Shown: one piece after another, positions 21,001-33,757 of the stretch
Numbering within the stretch: position 1 is the stretch's first letter
How the letters are laid out: each line of letters opens with the position of its first letter
Assembly: GCF_000226115.1 (NCBI RefSeq)
Contig: NC_016457.1
Span: 3,348,001-3,412,000, forward strand
DNA: 64,000 bases
Origin: Thermothielavioides terrestris NRRL 8126
Taxonomy: Eukaryota > Ascomycota > Sordariomycetes > Sordariales > Chaetomiaceae
Direction: 5' to 3'
The notes under the pieces: model-generated
What the model saw: only the letters and a program-made list of their open reading frames with translations
Database searches by the model: none
What the model was told of the DNA's origin: nothing
Position numbers and translations under genes: made by a program

Positions 21001-21953
21001 AAGACAAATACGTCCTTAGACTCTCCCTTAGAGGTTAATATTAGAATTAATAGTATTATAAAAGTCGATAAGATTCCTAGAGCTTCTATAGACAGTGTAT
21101 ATATATATTGCTAGAGTCTAATCATTAAACATTTAGCTATCGTCTTTAAGAAAGGTAACGACTATATCGATAGACTATAAAAAAACTAATATATACACTT
21201 CTATAAGAATATCGACTCTTTCGACGTCTATCTAAAGGAAGAAAACCTCTTAAATAGCTAGGTTCCTTCAGAATATATAGTCTAAAGGCCCTAAAGGATA
21301 ACTATAAGTTTCTTATAGATTACCTAGATACCCTTAGCAACCAATATACTAAACCCAACTAGTATAATAGCGGTAAAAGTATAGCTCTTAAGAAGAAAAG
21401 CAAACGTCTATACTAAGACCTTGTATCCAATATAAAACAATGCTAGATATATTGTTAAAAGGAGCTAAATATTGTAAAGGTATAGCCCTAAGCTTAGAAG
21501 CTCGTAAGTAGCTACTACACTTAACCACTTTTATAACTAGTTTGGCTAGACTAAAGAAGAAAATGACGATCGATAAAAATTCTACTCTTGTCTCTACTTA
21601 GGAGGATAGAACTATCGTCTTTCAATTAGGTTAGCGTTTTACAACTACTATATCGATAATAACGAAGCCTTAACAGGTCTTTAAAGTGTTAAGGATAACA
21701 AGATATCTTTTCGATGCCCTACGCTATCTAGGCAAAGGAAGGTCTCCTAGGACAAGGTCTCAATAGACCCCTAGAACGTATACGCCTCAATAGGCTTCTA
21801 CACCTCCTAGAGATACTAGTATCGGTATATCGGAGCCTCAATAGGTCGGCTATATCGTTGTTATATAGCTATCAATATAGTATTATATAGTTCTACGATC
21901 TTAGAAGACTTTGTAGTCCGTACTATCCTATTTAGATATAGAGCTAAGCTCCT

Positions 21954-21970
21954 CCCCGATTGAGCCCCCA
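21954..21970 (-). promoter_or_regulatory. G1 primer-binding site
   Basis: On the minus strand, TGGGGGCTCAATCGGGG begins 2 nt after the 5' LTR. It starts with the TGG expected to pair with a tRNA CCA end. The same place in copies B (from 33759) and C (from 48457) reads TAGGGGCTTAATTAGGG, the RIP-decayed form. The tRNA was not identified. Confidence 0.65.
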
Positions 21971-21972
21971 TT

Positions 21973-22473
21973 TAAAGTAGTATAAAACCTCTATACTGAC
22001 CTACTCTACTATACCTAGAACTAGGCGTATAAGATAGCTTCCAAAGGAATACAATGTCCCTCTAGACGAATAAAGATAGTATATATCGAGTAGTAGGAAG
22101 GCTATCTTCCAAGAGGAAGATATATAGCTCAGATACGTCTAGTAGAATATAGTAGAAATATAAGAAAGGACAACAAGAATACGGTTAGAGCTCAATAGTT
22201 TAGATACCTATCGTCTAGATAGAGGTAGGATAATAAAAGGAGAGGCTCAATAGCCTTCTTAGAAGAAGGAGAACCACCAACGTAGTGTCAACGAACATAT
22301 ATTGACAACTGCTTAATGTCTTGCTTTTTAATAAAGAAGATAGGCTTAGCCTACTTAAATATATATAACTAGAGGGTCAGACCTCCCCTAGCAACGAATA
22401 TAACGCTCTGAGACAAACAGAAAAACAGAAAAACTGGGTCCCCTATATCTAGGTAGTCCATCACCCTAATCCA
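21973..22473 (-). repeat. G1 copy A 5' LTR
   Basis: This 501-bp LTR starts TAAAGTAGTATAAAACC and ends CCCTAATCCA. The ATAG duplication (22474-22477) follows. Confidence 0.88.
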
Positions 22474-22477
22474 ATAG

Positions 22478-22551
22478 GTCCGTCCTAAGGCCGCTACAGA
22501 TCCTAGGCGTAGCCCTATATACCTAGCCTAGGTATAGCCTAGTCTATAATA
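22478..22551 (-). repeat. G2 copy E 3' LTR, inner part
   Basis: These 74 bp complete the LTR begun at 1606-1780. The matching block is GGTCCGTC...CCTAGTCTATAA near 29777-29850. A minus-strand purine run (GGCGAGGGGATA) follows at 22552-22563 as the PPT. Confidence 0.82.
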
Positions 22552-24545
22552 TATCCCCTCGCCCCATTGGGCAGTTAAATTAGAATATATATAACGCTAT
22601 ATCGAGCGTAGTTCAGGTCTAGTGCAGCGCTAGTTGTAATAGACGTCGGTACCTACTATTCGGTTATATAGCGCCTGCCTTATCATTAGGGTAGTCTAGC
22701 GTAGTAGCTTGCTAAGGCTTTACCGCTTATAGCCGTCCTATTGCCTAGCCTCGAGTTGTTTATTTATATTGCCCTAGTAAGTCGCTAATTAGCCTTTCCT
22801 TATTTTATACATTTGTATATTACAACTACGTTGTACTAGGCGTACCTACTAATTATGTACGATCTAGCCCCCCTCTTGTACTATTATAACTCTCTCCTCC
22901 CCTATAAACTTTATACTCTACGTTTCCTTCTTGCTTCTACCCTACGTCCCTATCTCTCCTTTGTATTCCTATCCTCTATCCTCTCTGTACGTTGGCTCTT
23001 CCTACCTTATCTTCGCTTTATACCTATTTCTCAACCTTTTTATATATAGTAACGCCTATATTGCCTACGCTATTTTCATTGTACATTCGTCCTATACCCT
23101 ATTAGTAATATTCGTTGTTTTTTTTTTATACGACCGTTCTATATCTATAACACTACTACTTTAACCTTAAAACGAACCTAACAAGAACCTACTATACGCC
23201 TAGTTCGTTCTTACAACTCTTTCTCTTTATATATGCTTAGCTTCCTACTATTTCCTTTATATATACGTCCTATATATATCTCGTCTACTTACTCTAACCT
23301 CTATAGCAGCTTTTTATTCTCTTTACAATAGCAATACGTTCTTAAAACTTACTTACTCCGTTCTCGTCTATATTTTCTAGAATATTGGCTATAGTTGTTT
23401 CGCTTAGTAGTAGTAGAGAGGGATATCATCCTAGAGAGGACGACAACTAGGATTGCAATGTATATTATTCTTTATTAGGCCTACTTTAGCCCTAGGCTAG
23501 AAGCTAATAACGTCTTAGACAGAACTATAATAATTGTAATAACTCCTTTCGCTATACTATTAGCAACTATATTGTTAAAGGTGACTTAGACAACGAAGAT
23601 AACGCCCTTCCTAAAGAGGAAGGGGATATCTGCTTAAACTACGTTGAGCGGCTTATATATAGTAACTTCGTCAAATACGTCTAAAGATATAGAGAGAGCT
23701 ATATAGAGTATACTAAGTTGTATACCAAGTGCTACTAGAATTTAGTACTCTAGGCGACCAACTCCTCCCTATATATTAGCTTAAAACGCCTAATTAAATT
23801 CTATACTAACAATAAAGCTATTATAGAACCTGCTTATAAAAAAACTGAAACTAAGCTAGCCTACTATACTATCTTAAAGGTGCTATTTATTGCCTTTATA
23901 CGTAGCTTTCATAGTATAATTAGTATAGCCTTTATACACTAATCCTTAGTATATTCTGCCTTTGCCTCTAACGTACCCCTAGTCACCTCCTCTACACCTT
24001 TGACCCTAAGCTAGTAAAGAGCCCTAGTTCTATACTAAGCTCCTTAGGACAATCTCACTATATAGCACTATAGTCGCCTTATCGAGTATATAGCGTAATA
24101 TCTCGATTCCTTCTAATAGGAGAATCGGCGTATTATAGAGGCTGTCTATACTATAGTATAATCTTAAGCAACTGTCTTTAAGACGAATTTACACCTTATA
24201 GAGTACGTTATTACATTTACCTCCCCTTCGCCTATCTATACCCCTTAGGGGTCCTGCCTCTACTACTCACCCTATATACGTATATCCCTTTATAACCTAT
24301 ACTATAGACGACGTTTGTCCTCTCCTATAGAGGACGTTTTATATACCTGTTAAGCGTATATACCGCCCCTGCCCTATACCCTTTATACACCTATTCCGCC
24401 TCTATATATATCTACTTCGCCTATATACCTGTTTAAGGATAAGAAGGAGGACCTGCTAGATATAGAACCTATTATAGAGCTAGAGTAGGTAGCGCTACTT
24501 ATATATCTTAATATCTTTTTATATATAGCTATATTCTATCTAGTT
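22552..24545. other. Unassigned 2-kb region of G2 copy E between 3' LTR and pol
   Basis: This AT-rich region is conserved among the three G2 copies (compare about 1-1595 and 30757-32521). It lies on the PPT side of pol. Short open stretches exist on the plus strand (for example 22855-23049), but they sit in pyrimidine-rich sequence and are not convincing. I cannot say whether it held a gene, or on which strand. Confidence 0.4.
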
Positions 24546-27500
24546 TTAGGAGAATAACTAAACTTAGGTATATAGTAGTTCCTCTATACCTAGGTAGTTG
24601 TATTTATCTAAGTTGTTAGTCTTTATAGGGTAGTTTATATATAAATATAACGTTTCCCCTTTCTTCTCTAGTTTAATATTAGCCTATTGTTGTACTATAC
24701 GTCTCTCTATTCTCGCTTAAACTTGTTAAGCGTAGTAGTATCTAAGAAGTTCTCTAAAGGCTTCTATGTCGGTTTATTATAACCTACCTACTTGATATAT
24801 ATATCGTAGTTGTTTCCCCTTCCCCTTACGTTCTAAGCTTTAAAGATCGCCTCTACCTTATACTTCTACTAGAGAACCCTTTCCTCCGATATAACCTATA
24901 TAGGGTCTAGTCGCTTATTTATAACTTTCTATAAAGGGAATAGGTCGGAGGCTACTTGTTCGACTAGGTCGATATAGAAGGTTAGGTATAAGCTACTTAG
25001 CACATTGAGCGTTATTATTAAAGGAGTCGGTACTATAATTATCTTATACTTAGTATTCAACTAGTTGAACTTCTTACTAGGGCAGTTCATCTTTATATTA
25101 TATAAGAAGAGCTATACCTTATCCCCTATTTAAAACTGCTTAGCTAGGCGGCGAGAACAATTTACACTCACCTATTGCTATTGCTATATATATACGATAG
25201 CTGCCTAGGTCTACTCTATCCTTTCCTTTAGATAGCAGAGGAATCTAGTAGTATAACCTTCTAAAGACGTTGTAGATACTATTGGAATTGTAATAAGTTG
25301 TATAGGACTTATATCAAACCTATAGAGGAGGTAGTTTAGACTTATCCTAGTTATAGACAAGTCTCTATTATTAAGTATAAACTAGTAAGTTAGGAGGTAT
25401 TTAGGCTAGTTGTACTATATAAAGGATATAAAGATCTAGAGGATTGCCTATACCTCTTAGTTAACCTATTCTATCCCTCTATCTGTCTAAGGATAGTAAG
25501 AAGTCAATAGGAGCTACTCCACCTCTACCGCCTTATATAGCGTAGTTTAGAACCTACTTAACTAGTCTAACCTATAGTTGGTTATAATTTAAGTTAGGAA
25601 CCTATAGAAGCGCTACTATATATTATAAAACTAAAGGGTATACTCTTCTACTCTTATCGAGTATATCGCCTTAAGCTATATATACTTAGAGAGGCAGTTG
25701 GTAATTACTATAAAGTAGCTAGGCACCTCCTCGTCTCTTATAGAGAGGTTAGTTATAAAGTTAATAGAGATCTGCTTCTAAAAGCAATTAGAGATAGGCA
25801 AAGGTTATAAAAGCCTTTGATATAGCTACTAGGAAATCTTACTCTAATAGCACTAATTATAGTTCCTAATGAACTGTTTTACATTGAATAATATAAGGTC
25901 TTGGTAGTAGTTTCTCTAAAGTATTTTAAATAGCCTATTATACCCTAGGTATCCTAATATAGCTAAGTTATAGATCTATTAGATAATCGTAGTAGTTAGA
26001 GGCTCCTATATAGGGAGCTAGAGACGGCTATAGAACTAGAGCGCGCCTTGTACGTTGAGAGAGTAGTCTACAATCTAGGTCTATACTACATTCGCCTCTT
26101 TTAGAAACTTCTAAGCTCTATTATAAATAGCTTAGAGCTAGTAAGTGTAGTGCTTATCTCTGACAATACCCTTGTCCTATAGAGCTATAAGCTACTTATC
26201 CTCGAAGAGCGTCTCTCCTATAGGCAACCTAGCTTCCTCCTATACACTAGTCTAGTATACCTTGATTAGAGGGAGTAGCTAGGTAATATACTAGCTATCT
26301 TTAGGCTTATCCTATTTATACTAAGAAAGTATATTAGGACAAGAGGCTTAGGATCCTAGTGGATACTTTAGCTCGAAGTTAAACAAAGAGAGCGTCTCCG
26401 CCTATTAGGCCTATTGTTCACTAATTAGATATAGCTAGGTAAAGTACTTGAGGTTCTTATAGTCGGTTAGGATAGTAAAAGAGGCCGCTATACTCTAGAG
26501 CTCTACTAACTAGGCTTTAAAGTAAGAGATAATAGCTAGTAGCTCTTTATCGTAGATAGTATAGTTATATTCAATAGGGCTTAGTTTTATAGAGTAGTAA
26601 GCTATAGGGTAGAGAACCCTATCCTCTCTCTACTAAGATAAGCATCTGCTAAGCGCTATACTAGAATAGTCCACTTCTACAACTATCTACCTCTTAGGAT
26701 CCTACTAGACAAGGATCAGCTCTAATATAAACGTAGCCTTAAGTATATTAAAGGCTTCCTATTCCTCTTTACCCTAGTGGAATAGGACATTCTTATAGGT
26801 AAAACGTATTAGTAGAGCTACCTTTTTAGAGAAGTTAAAGATAAAGTTGCAATAGAAATTAGCGAATCCTAGGAAGCTCTATACCCCTTGGACCTTATAA
26901 GGAGCCTCCTACTTATAGATAGCTTTAATCTTCTTAGGGTTAGGGTAGATATAGACCCCTATCTCTATAATATACCCTAGATACTTAACTTCCTTTACTA
27001 TAAATATATATTTCTTAAGGTCTAGGTTAAGGCCTATATCCCTTAGTCTTCAAAGGACCTTATATACCTTTCTTATATAGTCCTTTTAGCTCCTACTCAA
27101 GTATACTAAGACGTCGTTAAAATATATCGTTATATAGTCTCCTAGCGTTAAACCAAGGATATTATTAATATATCTCTAGAACACTGTAGAAGCATCTATA
27201 AGCCTAAAGGAGTAGACTAGCTATTTAAATAGTCTAAACCTTATATAAAACGCTATAAGGTACTTATCCCCTTTAGCTATCTAGATATAGTAGAATATAG
27301 CCCTAACATCTAGCTTTATAAGCTATTTAGCCCTAGCTAGGGATCAAAGAGTCCCTTTAATTAGGGAGAGCAGGTATTAGTCCTATTTAATAATCTTGTT
27401 TAGAGCTTAATAGTCTATATAGAACCTTTATCCTCCTCCTAGCTTCTTTACAAAAAGGACTAGGGTAGCTACTAATAAAGAGCTTATCTAGATCTATCCC

Positions 27501-29400
27501 TTATCTAATAGGTCTACAACCTACCTTTAAATCTCTAGGAGATAGTCCCTTAGTATATTATATAAAGGTTCCTATAGGAGCTTAGGAGGTTTTTCGTCTA
27601 GATTTATCTTAAGACGGATATAATGGTTAGCCTCCCCCTAATAGGGTAGTAGGCCGTTTACCTTCTCTTTATCAAAGAGGTTAGCGAAGTTATATAGCTC
27701 CTTTAGTAGAGCGACTTTCAAGTCTAGGTTGGTATTAGGCTAGAAAGTAGCTACTCCTAGTATAGTAGTTATCTTATACTAGTAACAAGGAATATATCTT
27801 ATACCCCTTTAGACTTCTTCCTTTATACTCTATAAGCTAAGCCTATAAACACTATACCTATAACTAGGGTAGTATTAGTTTCTTTCTACTATAAAGAGTA
27901 CTTATATACCTATAGGCTACTTTATAAATTAATAGTAAGGACCCTATTAGCTAAGTCTAGTACAATTCTATAGTAGTTTATCTAGAGGAGCCCTAATATA
28001 ACGTTGTACACTAGCCCTAGGACTATATAAAATATAGCAACACTGATCTACCTATTGATGTCCATTGTAATATAGACGATATATATAATTTTCTTTATAA
28101 TTTATACCCCCTTAACTATAATACCTAGGGTACAAAGAGTTAATAGACTTATCTACTTAATCCCTAACCACTAATATACTCTTTTAGTAATAGCTCTATA
28201 GCTCTAGTACCTAATATCTACTTATATATTTATAAAACTAGAGATATTTAAGAAAATAGGGATAAGAAAGAGAGGCTTGTCTATTCTCTCTCTAATCTCT
28301 ATAAACTCGTTCTAAAAGTAGCTAAGTCCTTTTAGCCTCTATACAAGACTTTGTATAGGGGCTACTCTTTTCCCTCCTCTTCTTTACAAGAGGAGTCCTC
28401 CTCTACCTATTCCTTAGCCTCTAGCTTATTAATGTCGACCTAAGGAGCTAGTCTCTTAGCTAGGGCGAAGGGATAGGTAGCTATAAAGTAGCTCTAGCGC
28501 CTATAATAGATATAGGCTCTAGCCTATTAGCGTACTATATATACTTCGTCGTTTATCTACTTTGTCTATAGTATATTTGTACTTTATTTTCCTCTGTTCT
28601 ACTACTGCTTTCCTCTATAACCCCTATTAGCTCCCCCCTAGGCTAGGGCAGTATAGGTCGTATTAATCCTAGTTATTAGTATATCTCTATCTATATCTTT
28701 CTCTATATCTATATTAGGCCTAGGTTGTTTTCCCTAAGACTATTAATGTCGTTCCTCTAGGCGAAAGGCCTCTAAGTCGATAGTAATCTTATAGTACTTT
28801 GCAATAGCTATAGTATAGTCGTTCTATAGAACCCCCTATTCTATTATAATATACTTTAACTTTAGGAAGAGGCATCGTTGTAGTCTAATAAGTTGTATCT
28901 TATTGCTTTAATTAAGTCTTCTAGCCTTCGATAGCTTCGCCTTAAAGCGAATAATAAAAGAAGAAAATAGCTCGTTATCTCCTTAGTAGAGTATACCTAG
29001 CTCTGTTAAGGCTATAACTTACTTATAAGAGTCTATATAGACTATTGTAAGATATTTAAAAAACGCTCCTAGGTCGTAGTTATATCTAAGTCCTCCTAAC
29101 TTATAGAAGGCTACGACCTTAGCCTAGACCCCCTAGCTAAGGTTCTCTCAAATAAACACCTACTAGTTGTAGAGCCCCTAATAAAGTGTTAGTCTACTAC
29201 TAGGATATACACTATTATAGCCTTCTAGGTAGTAAAGAGCTCCTTTTTACCGTCGAAGGATTGTCCTATAAGGAGGCGCTTCTACTATATCTAAGGAGCT
29301 GCTAGAGCTATAGCGTTAGTTATCAAAGCTAGGACGTTAGCTATTGTAAAGGCGTTTATAGTCTAAACTATAGTAATCTAGGCTATATAAAGTTCTTTAA
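24546..29400 (-). pseudogene. G2 copy E gag-pol (Ty3/gypsy type), RIP-destroyed
   Basis: The remnant lies on the minus strand. The RT catalytic segment reads YFNDVLVY at 27124-27101, with Asp to Asn in the usual YxDD. Integrase is recognised at about 25510-25456 as YYP-stop-TDR-x-IE-stop-VN. This resembles the AYHPQTDG...ERVN segment of Ty3-type integrases and contains the third catalytic acidic residue. Order along the minus strand is RT, then RNase H, then integrase, as in Ty3/gypsy. Gag is presumed between about 29400 and 28000 but no motif is clear. Stops replace many Trp and Gln codons, so no product can be made. Limits are approximate. Confidence 0.7.
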
Positions 29401-29601
29401 TAGTTATATTCTAACGTATAATCGTTTTCTATAGGAGTTGGAAGTACTTATAGACCTAATCTAGGTCTAGGACCTATAGGATACTTAGGTTGTTTATAGT
29501 AGTGTCTAGTCTACTCAGTACTAGCGTTGAAACGCCTAGCGTACTACTCTCGTCTATACCTAAAAGCAATAGCTACTCTATTTATATAAAGGTAGTTGAA
29601 C

Positions 29602-29850
29602 TATAATATACTAGCCTTATAGCATCTACAAATAAGTGTACAGTATTCTATTCAACTACCTTAAAGAAGGAAAAAGGAGAAGTATAGGCTACAGTCCCTA
29701 TATGTAGAGTTTTTTAGGGGCTTGCGAAGTAGGTTCGGACCAACGTTATTCTAGGCGCAAGGCGGGCCCGCTATAGGTCCGTCTTAGGGCCGCTACAGAT
29801 CCTAGGCGTAGCCCCATATACCTAGCCTAGGTATAGCCTAGTCTATAACA
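29602..29850 (-). repeat. G2 copy E 5' LTR (249 bp)
   Basis: It begins TATAATATACTAGCC and ends GTCTATAACA. It has the same length as the interrupted 3' LTR. CTAAC (29851-29855) follows as the target duplication. Confidence 0.85.
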
Positions 29851-29855
29851 CTAAC

Positions 29856-30496
29856 TTTGGGAGTAGGACTAGACTTAGGTATATTATAGTTTCTCTATAC
29901 CTATATAGTTATATTTATCTAAGTAGTTAGTCTTTATAGAGTAGCTTATATATAAATATAACGTTTCCCTTTTCTCCTCTAGTTTAATACTAGCTTATCG
30001 TTATACTATATATCTCCCTATTCCCGCTTAAACTCGTTAAACGTAGTAATATCTAAGAAGTTCTCTAAAGGTTTATACATTAGTTTATTATAACCTACCT
30101 ACTTAATATATACGTTATAGTTGTTCCCCCTCCCCCTTGCGTTCTAGGCCTTAAAGATCGCCTCTACCCTATACTCTTATTAGAGAATACTCTCCTCTAA
30201 TATAATCTATATAGAGTCTAATCGCTTATATATAACTTTCTATAAACGGAGTTGGTCAGAGGCTATTTACTTAACTAGGTCAACGTAAAAAGTCAAGTAT
30301 AGGCCGCTTAGTATATTAAACGTCACTATTAACAAAGTAGGTACTACAACTACCTTATACTTAGTATTTAACTAGTTAAGCTTTTTACTAAAGCGGTTCA
30401 TCTTTATATTATATAGAAAGAGCTATACCTTGTCTCCTACCTTAAACCTCTTAGCTAGGTAGCAAGAGCAGTTTATATTCGCCTACTGCTACCACT
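29856..30496 (-). mobile_element. G2 copy D, right fragment
   Basis: This segment is homologous to copy E about 24550-25180, that is, the pol end and the integrase C-terminal side. It continues copy D from 1605 once copy E is removed. It is broken again at 30497 by the LTR of copy F. Heavily mutated and non-coding. Confidence 0.72.
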
Positions 30497-30756
30497 TATA
30501 ATATACTAGCCTTATAGCGTCTGCAGATAAGCGTACAATATTCTATTCAACTACCTTAAGGATAGAAAAGGAGAAGTACAGGCTACGGTTCTTATGCACA
30601 GAGTTTTCAGAGGCTCGTATGCAGGGGACTCGGGCTAATGTTATTCTAGGCGCAAGGCGGGTCTGCCTCAGGCCTGCGACGGGCCTGTCATAGGACCGCT
30701 ATATACCCTAGGCGTAGCCCTATATACCTAGCCCAAGTATAGCCTAGTCTGTAATA
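30497..30756 (-). repeat. G2 copy F LTR (260 bp)
   Basis: It begins TATAATATACTAGCC and ends GTCTGTAATA, aligning with the copy E LTRs. A purine-rich run on the minus strand (GGCGAGGGGGGTA) abuts it at 30757-30769, marking this as the 3' LTR. Confidence 0.8.
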
Positions 30757-33258
30757 TACCCCCCTCGCCTAGATAGGGAGTTGGTTTAGGGCATATATGG
30801 TATAGCATTAGGTATAGACCTAGCCTAGCATAAGGTCGATTATAGCGAACGTTGACGTCCAACTTGGTATTTAAGCGGCTTAGCACTACTACCTATAATC
30901 CTACTACCTAGCTATAGATTATTTATTTACCTCGCTCCCTATATTCTCTTCTCGTTTCTAGTATACGCCTCCTCCTCTCCTCTATAACTCTGTCTTCCTC
31001 TTGCTTATATAGATATTCTTCCTTTTTATTTTCGCTTTTAGTATATTTCCCGTCTATCGATCTTCTATCCTATATATATCCTTCGTCCCTTACGCTTATA
31101 TCTTGTTTTCTACTTGCTCTGTCGAGCGTCTTCTTTGTATATTGTTGGTCTCCTTCTATATAAACTATATAGTCGTTCTACGTCTATATTCCTCCTATCT
31201 TGGCCCTACTATTGCTATTATATATTTAGCTACTTTACAAATTGTATCTACTATATTCCTATTCTATATACGTCTTATATATATTCCGTCTACTTGCTTT
31301 AGTCTCTATAACAACTTTTTATTTCCTTTATAACCCTAGTATATTATTGAGACTTATCTATTAAAATGTCGATAATAGCTACTTCCCTTAGAGATAGTAG
31401 TAAAGGGCATTATCCTAGAGGCGACGATAACCAAGATTATAATGTACATTGTCCTATATTAGGCCTGCTCTAGCCCTAGACTAAAAGCTAATAGTGTCTT
31501 AAATAAAACTGTAACAACTATAGCAACTCCTCTCGTTGTACTATTGGCGGCTATATCGTAGAAGGAGATTCTAATAATAAAGATAACGCTCTCCTAGAGA
31601 AAGAGGGAGACGTCTACCTTAATTGTATTAAGCAGCTTCTTTATAGCAACTTCGTAGATTATATTTAAAGCTAGGGAGAAGGCTACTTAGAATATACTAA
31701 AGCCTATACCAAGTGCTATTAGGATCTAGTACTCTAGGCGATAAACGCCTCTCTATATACTAGTCTAAAACGCTTAGTTAAGTTTTATCCTAAGAACTAA
31801 GCCGTTGTCAAGCCTACTTAGAAGAAGACTAAGACTAAGCTAGCCTATTATACTATTTTAACAATATAATTTAGTACCTTTATATAAAGTTTCTATAACG
31901 TGATTGCTATAGCTCTACAACATTGATCTTTAGTATACTTCGCCTTTGCCTTCAATATACTTATAGCCCCTCCTTCAACTCCTCTAACCCTAGGCTAGTA
32001 AAGAGCCTTAGTTCTATACTAGGCTCCTTAAGACAATCTTGCTATATAGCATTATAGCCGCCTAGTTGAGTATATAGTATAACATCTTAGTTCCTCCTAG
32101 CAAGAGATTCGGCGTATTATAGAGGTTGTCTATACTATAGTATAGTCTTAGGCAACTGTCCTTAAGACAAATTCACGTTTTACAGACTATAATATAGCGC
32201 TTACCTCCCCCTTGCCTATTTATACCCCTTAGGGGTCTCGCCCTCGCTATTCCCCTTATATATATCCTCTCGCCTACGACCTATACTATAGTCGACGCCC
32301 TTTCTCTTCGGTAGAGGACGTACTATACGCCTGTCAAGTGTGTATATTGCCTCCGCCTTAGACCCCTTGCGTCCTTGCTCTACCCCCTTGTATACCTGCC
32401 TCGCCTATATACCTGTTTAATAATAAAGAAGAGGACTTTCTTAACGTAGGTTCTGTTATAGACCCTAAGTAAATAACGCTATTTATATATCCTATTGTCC
32501 TTTTATATATAGTTGCGCTCTATCCGGTTTTAAGAGGATAACTAAACTTAGTTTATCGTAGTCTCTCTACGTTTAGGTAGTTGTATTTGTCTAAGTTGTT
32601 AGTCTTTATAGAGTAGCCTATATATAAATATAACATTTCCTCTTCCTTCTCTAGTTTGACACTGGCCTATCGTTGTATTATACGTCTCTCTATTCTTATT
32701 TAAACTTGTTAAATATAGTAGTATCTAAGAAGTTCTCTAGGGGCTTCTACGTTGGTTTATTGTAACCTGCCTATTTGATATATACGTAGTAGTTGTTCTC
32801 TCTCCCTCTAGTGTTCTAAGCTTTAAAGATCGCCTCTACCCTATACTTCTGCTAGGGAATACCCTCCTCTGATATAACCTATATAAGGTCTAGCCACTTG
32901 TCTATAACCTTTTGCGATAGAAGTAGGTTGGAGGCTACTTATTTAACTAGGTCGATATAGAAGGTTAGGTATAGACTACTTAGTATATTGAGTATCACTG
33001 TTAGGGGGGTAGGGACCACAACTACCTTGTATTTAGTATTTAGCTAGTTAAGCTTCTTACTAGGGCAGTTTATCTTTATATTATATAGGGAGAGCTATAC
33101 TTCGTCTCCTATCCTAAATCTCTTAGCTAGGCGATAGAAGTGGTTTATATTCGTCTACTACTACTACTATATATATACAATAGCTACTTAGGTCTACTCT
33201 ATCCCTTCCTTTAGATAGTGGAGGAACCTAGTAACGTAGCCTTCTAAAGATGCTATAA
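30757..33258 (-). mobile_element. G2 copy F, internal part, truncated by G1 copy B
   Basis: This follows the same order as copy E 22552 to about 25265: the unassigned 2-kb region, then the end of pol. It stops at 33258 where the G1 copy B LTR begins. It does not resume after copy B (46219), so the rest of copy F, including its 5' LTR, is missing from this window. Confidence 0.72.
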
Positions 33259-33757
33259 TAGATTAGGGTAATAGACTACCTAGACATAGGGGACCTAGTT
33301 TTTCTGTTTTTCTATTTGTCTCAGAGCGTTATATCCGTTGCCAAAGGAGGTCTAACCCTCTAGTTATATATATTTAAGTGGGCTAAGCCTATCTTCTTCA
33401 TTATTAAGCAAGACATTAAGCAGTTGTCAATATACGTTCGTTGACATTACGTTAGTAGTTCTCCTTCTTCTAGGAAGGCTGTTGAGCCTCTCCTTTTATT
33501 GTCCTACCTCTGTCTAGACGATAAGCATTCGAGCTATTAAGCTCTGACCGTATTCTCGTTGTCTTCTATCTTTTCTACTACATCCTACTAGATATACCTA
33601 AGCTATATATCTTCCTTTTAGGAGATATCCTTCCTACTACTCAATATACACTATCTTCATTCGTCTAGAGGGGCACTATATTCCTCTAGGAGCTATCTTA
33701 TACGTCTAGTCCTAGGTGTAGTAGGGTAGGTTAGTATAGAGGTTTTATACTATTTTA
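33259..33757 (+). repeat. G1 copy B 5' LTR
   Basis: Starts TAGATTAGGG (from TGGATTAGGG), ends TACTATTTTA (from CACCATTTCA). Confidence 0.86.

Larger units (their letters stand above)
1781..22473 (-). mobile_element. Ty3-like family G1, copy A, complete but interrupted
   Basis: Copy A is a minus-strand LTR element of about 13.1 kb once the copia insertion is removed. Its LTRs are 1781-2281 and 21973-22473. A 4-bp duplication, ATAG, flanks it (1777-1780 and 22474-22477). It lies inside the 3' LTR of G2 copy E. A primer-binding site follows the right-hand (5') LTR. gag-pol runs from about 21000 down to about 6360 and is interrupted by the copia element. A second frame with a Ulp1-like domain lies between about 4945 and 2282. 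It aligns along its length with copies B and C. RIP damage is heavy. Confidence 0.88.
1606..29850 (-). mobile_element. Ty3-like family G2, copy E, complete but interrupted
   Basis: Copy E is a minus-strand LTR element of about 7.5 kb once the copy A insertion is removed. Its 5' LTR is 29602-29850. Its 3' LTR is split into 1606-1780 and 22478-22551; both LTRs total 249 bp. A 5-bp duplication, CTAAC, flanks it (1601-1605 and 29851-29855). Orientation follows from a purine-rich tract on the minus strand beside the 3' LTR (22552-22565) and from minus-strand RT and integrase motifs. Every coding segment is broken by RIP-type stops. It is inserted into another member of its own family (copy D). Confidence 0.85.

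Noticed and set aside
31103..31333. Short plus-strand ORFs in G2 copies (also 22855-23164)
   Set aside because: Leu/Tyr/Ile/Ser-rich translation of pyrimidine-rich AT sequence; not clearly preserved as frames between copies D, E and F.
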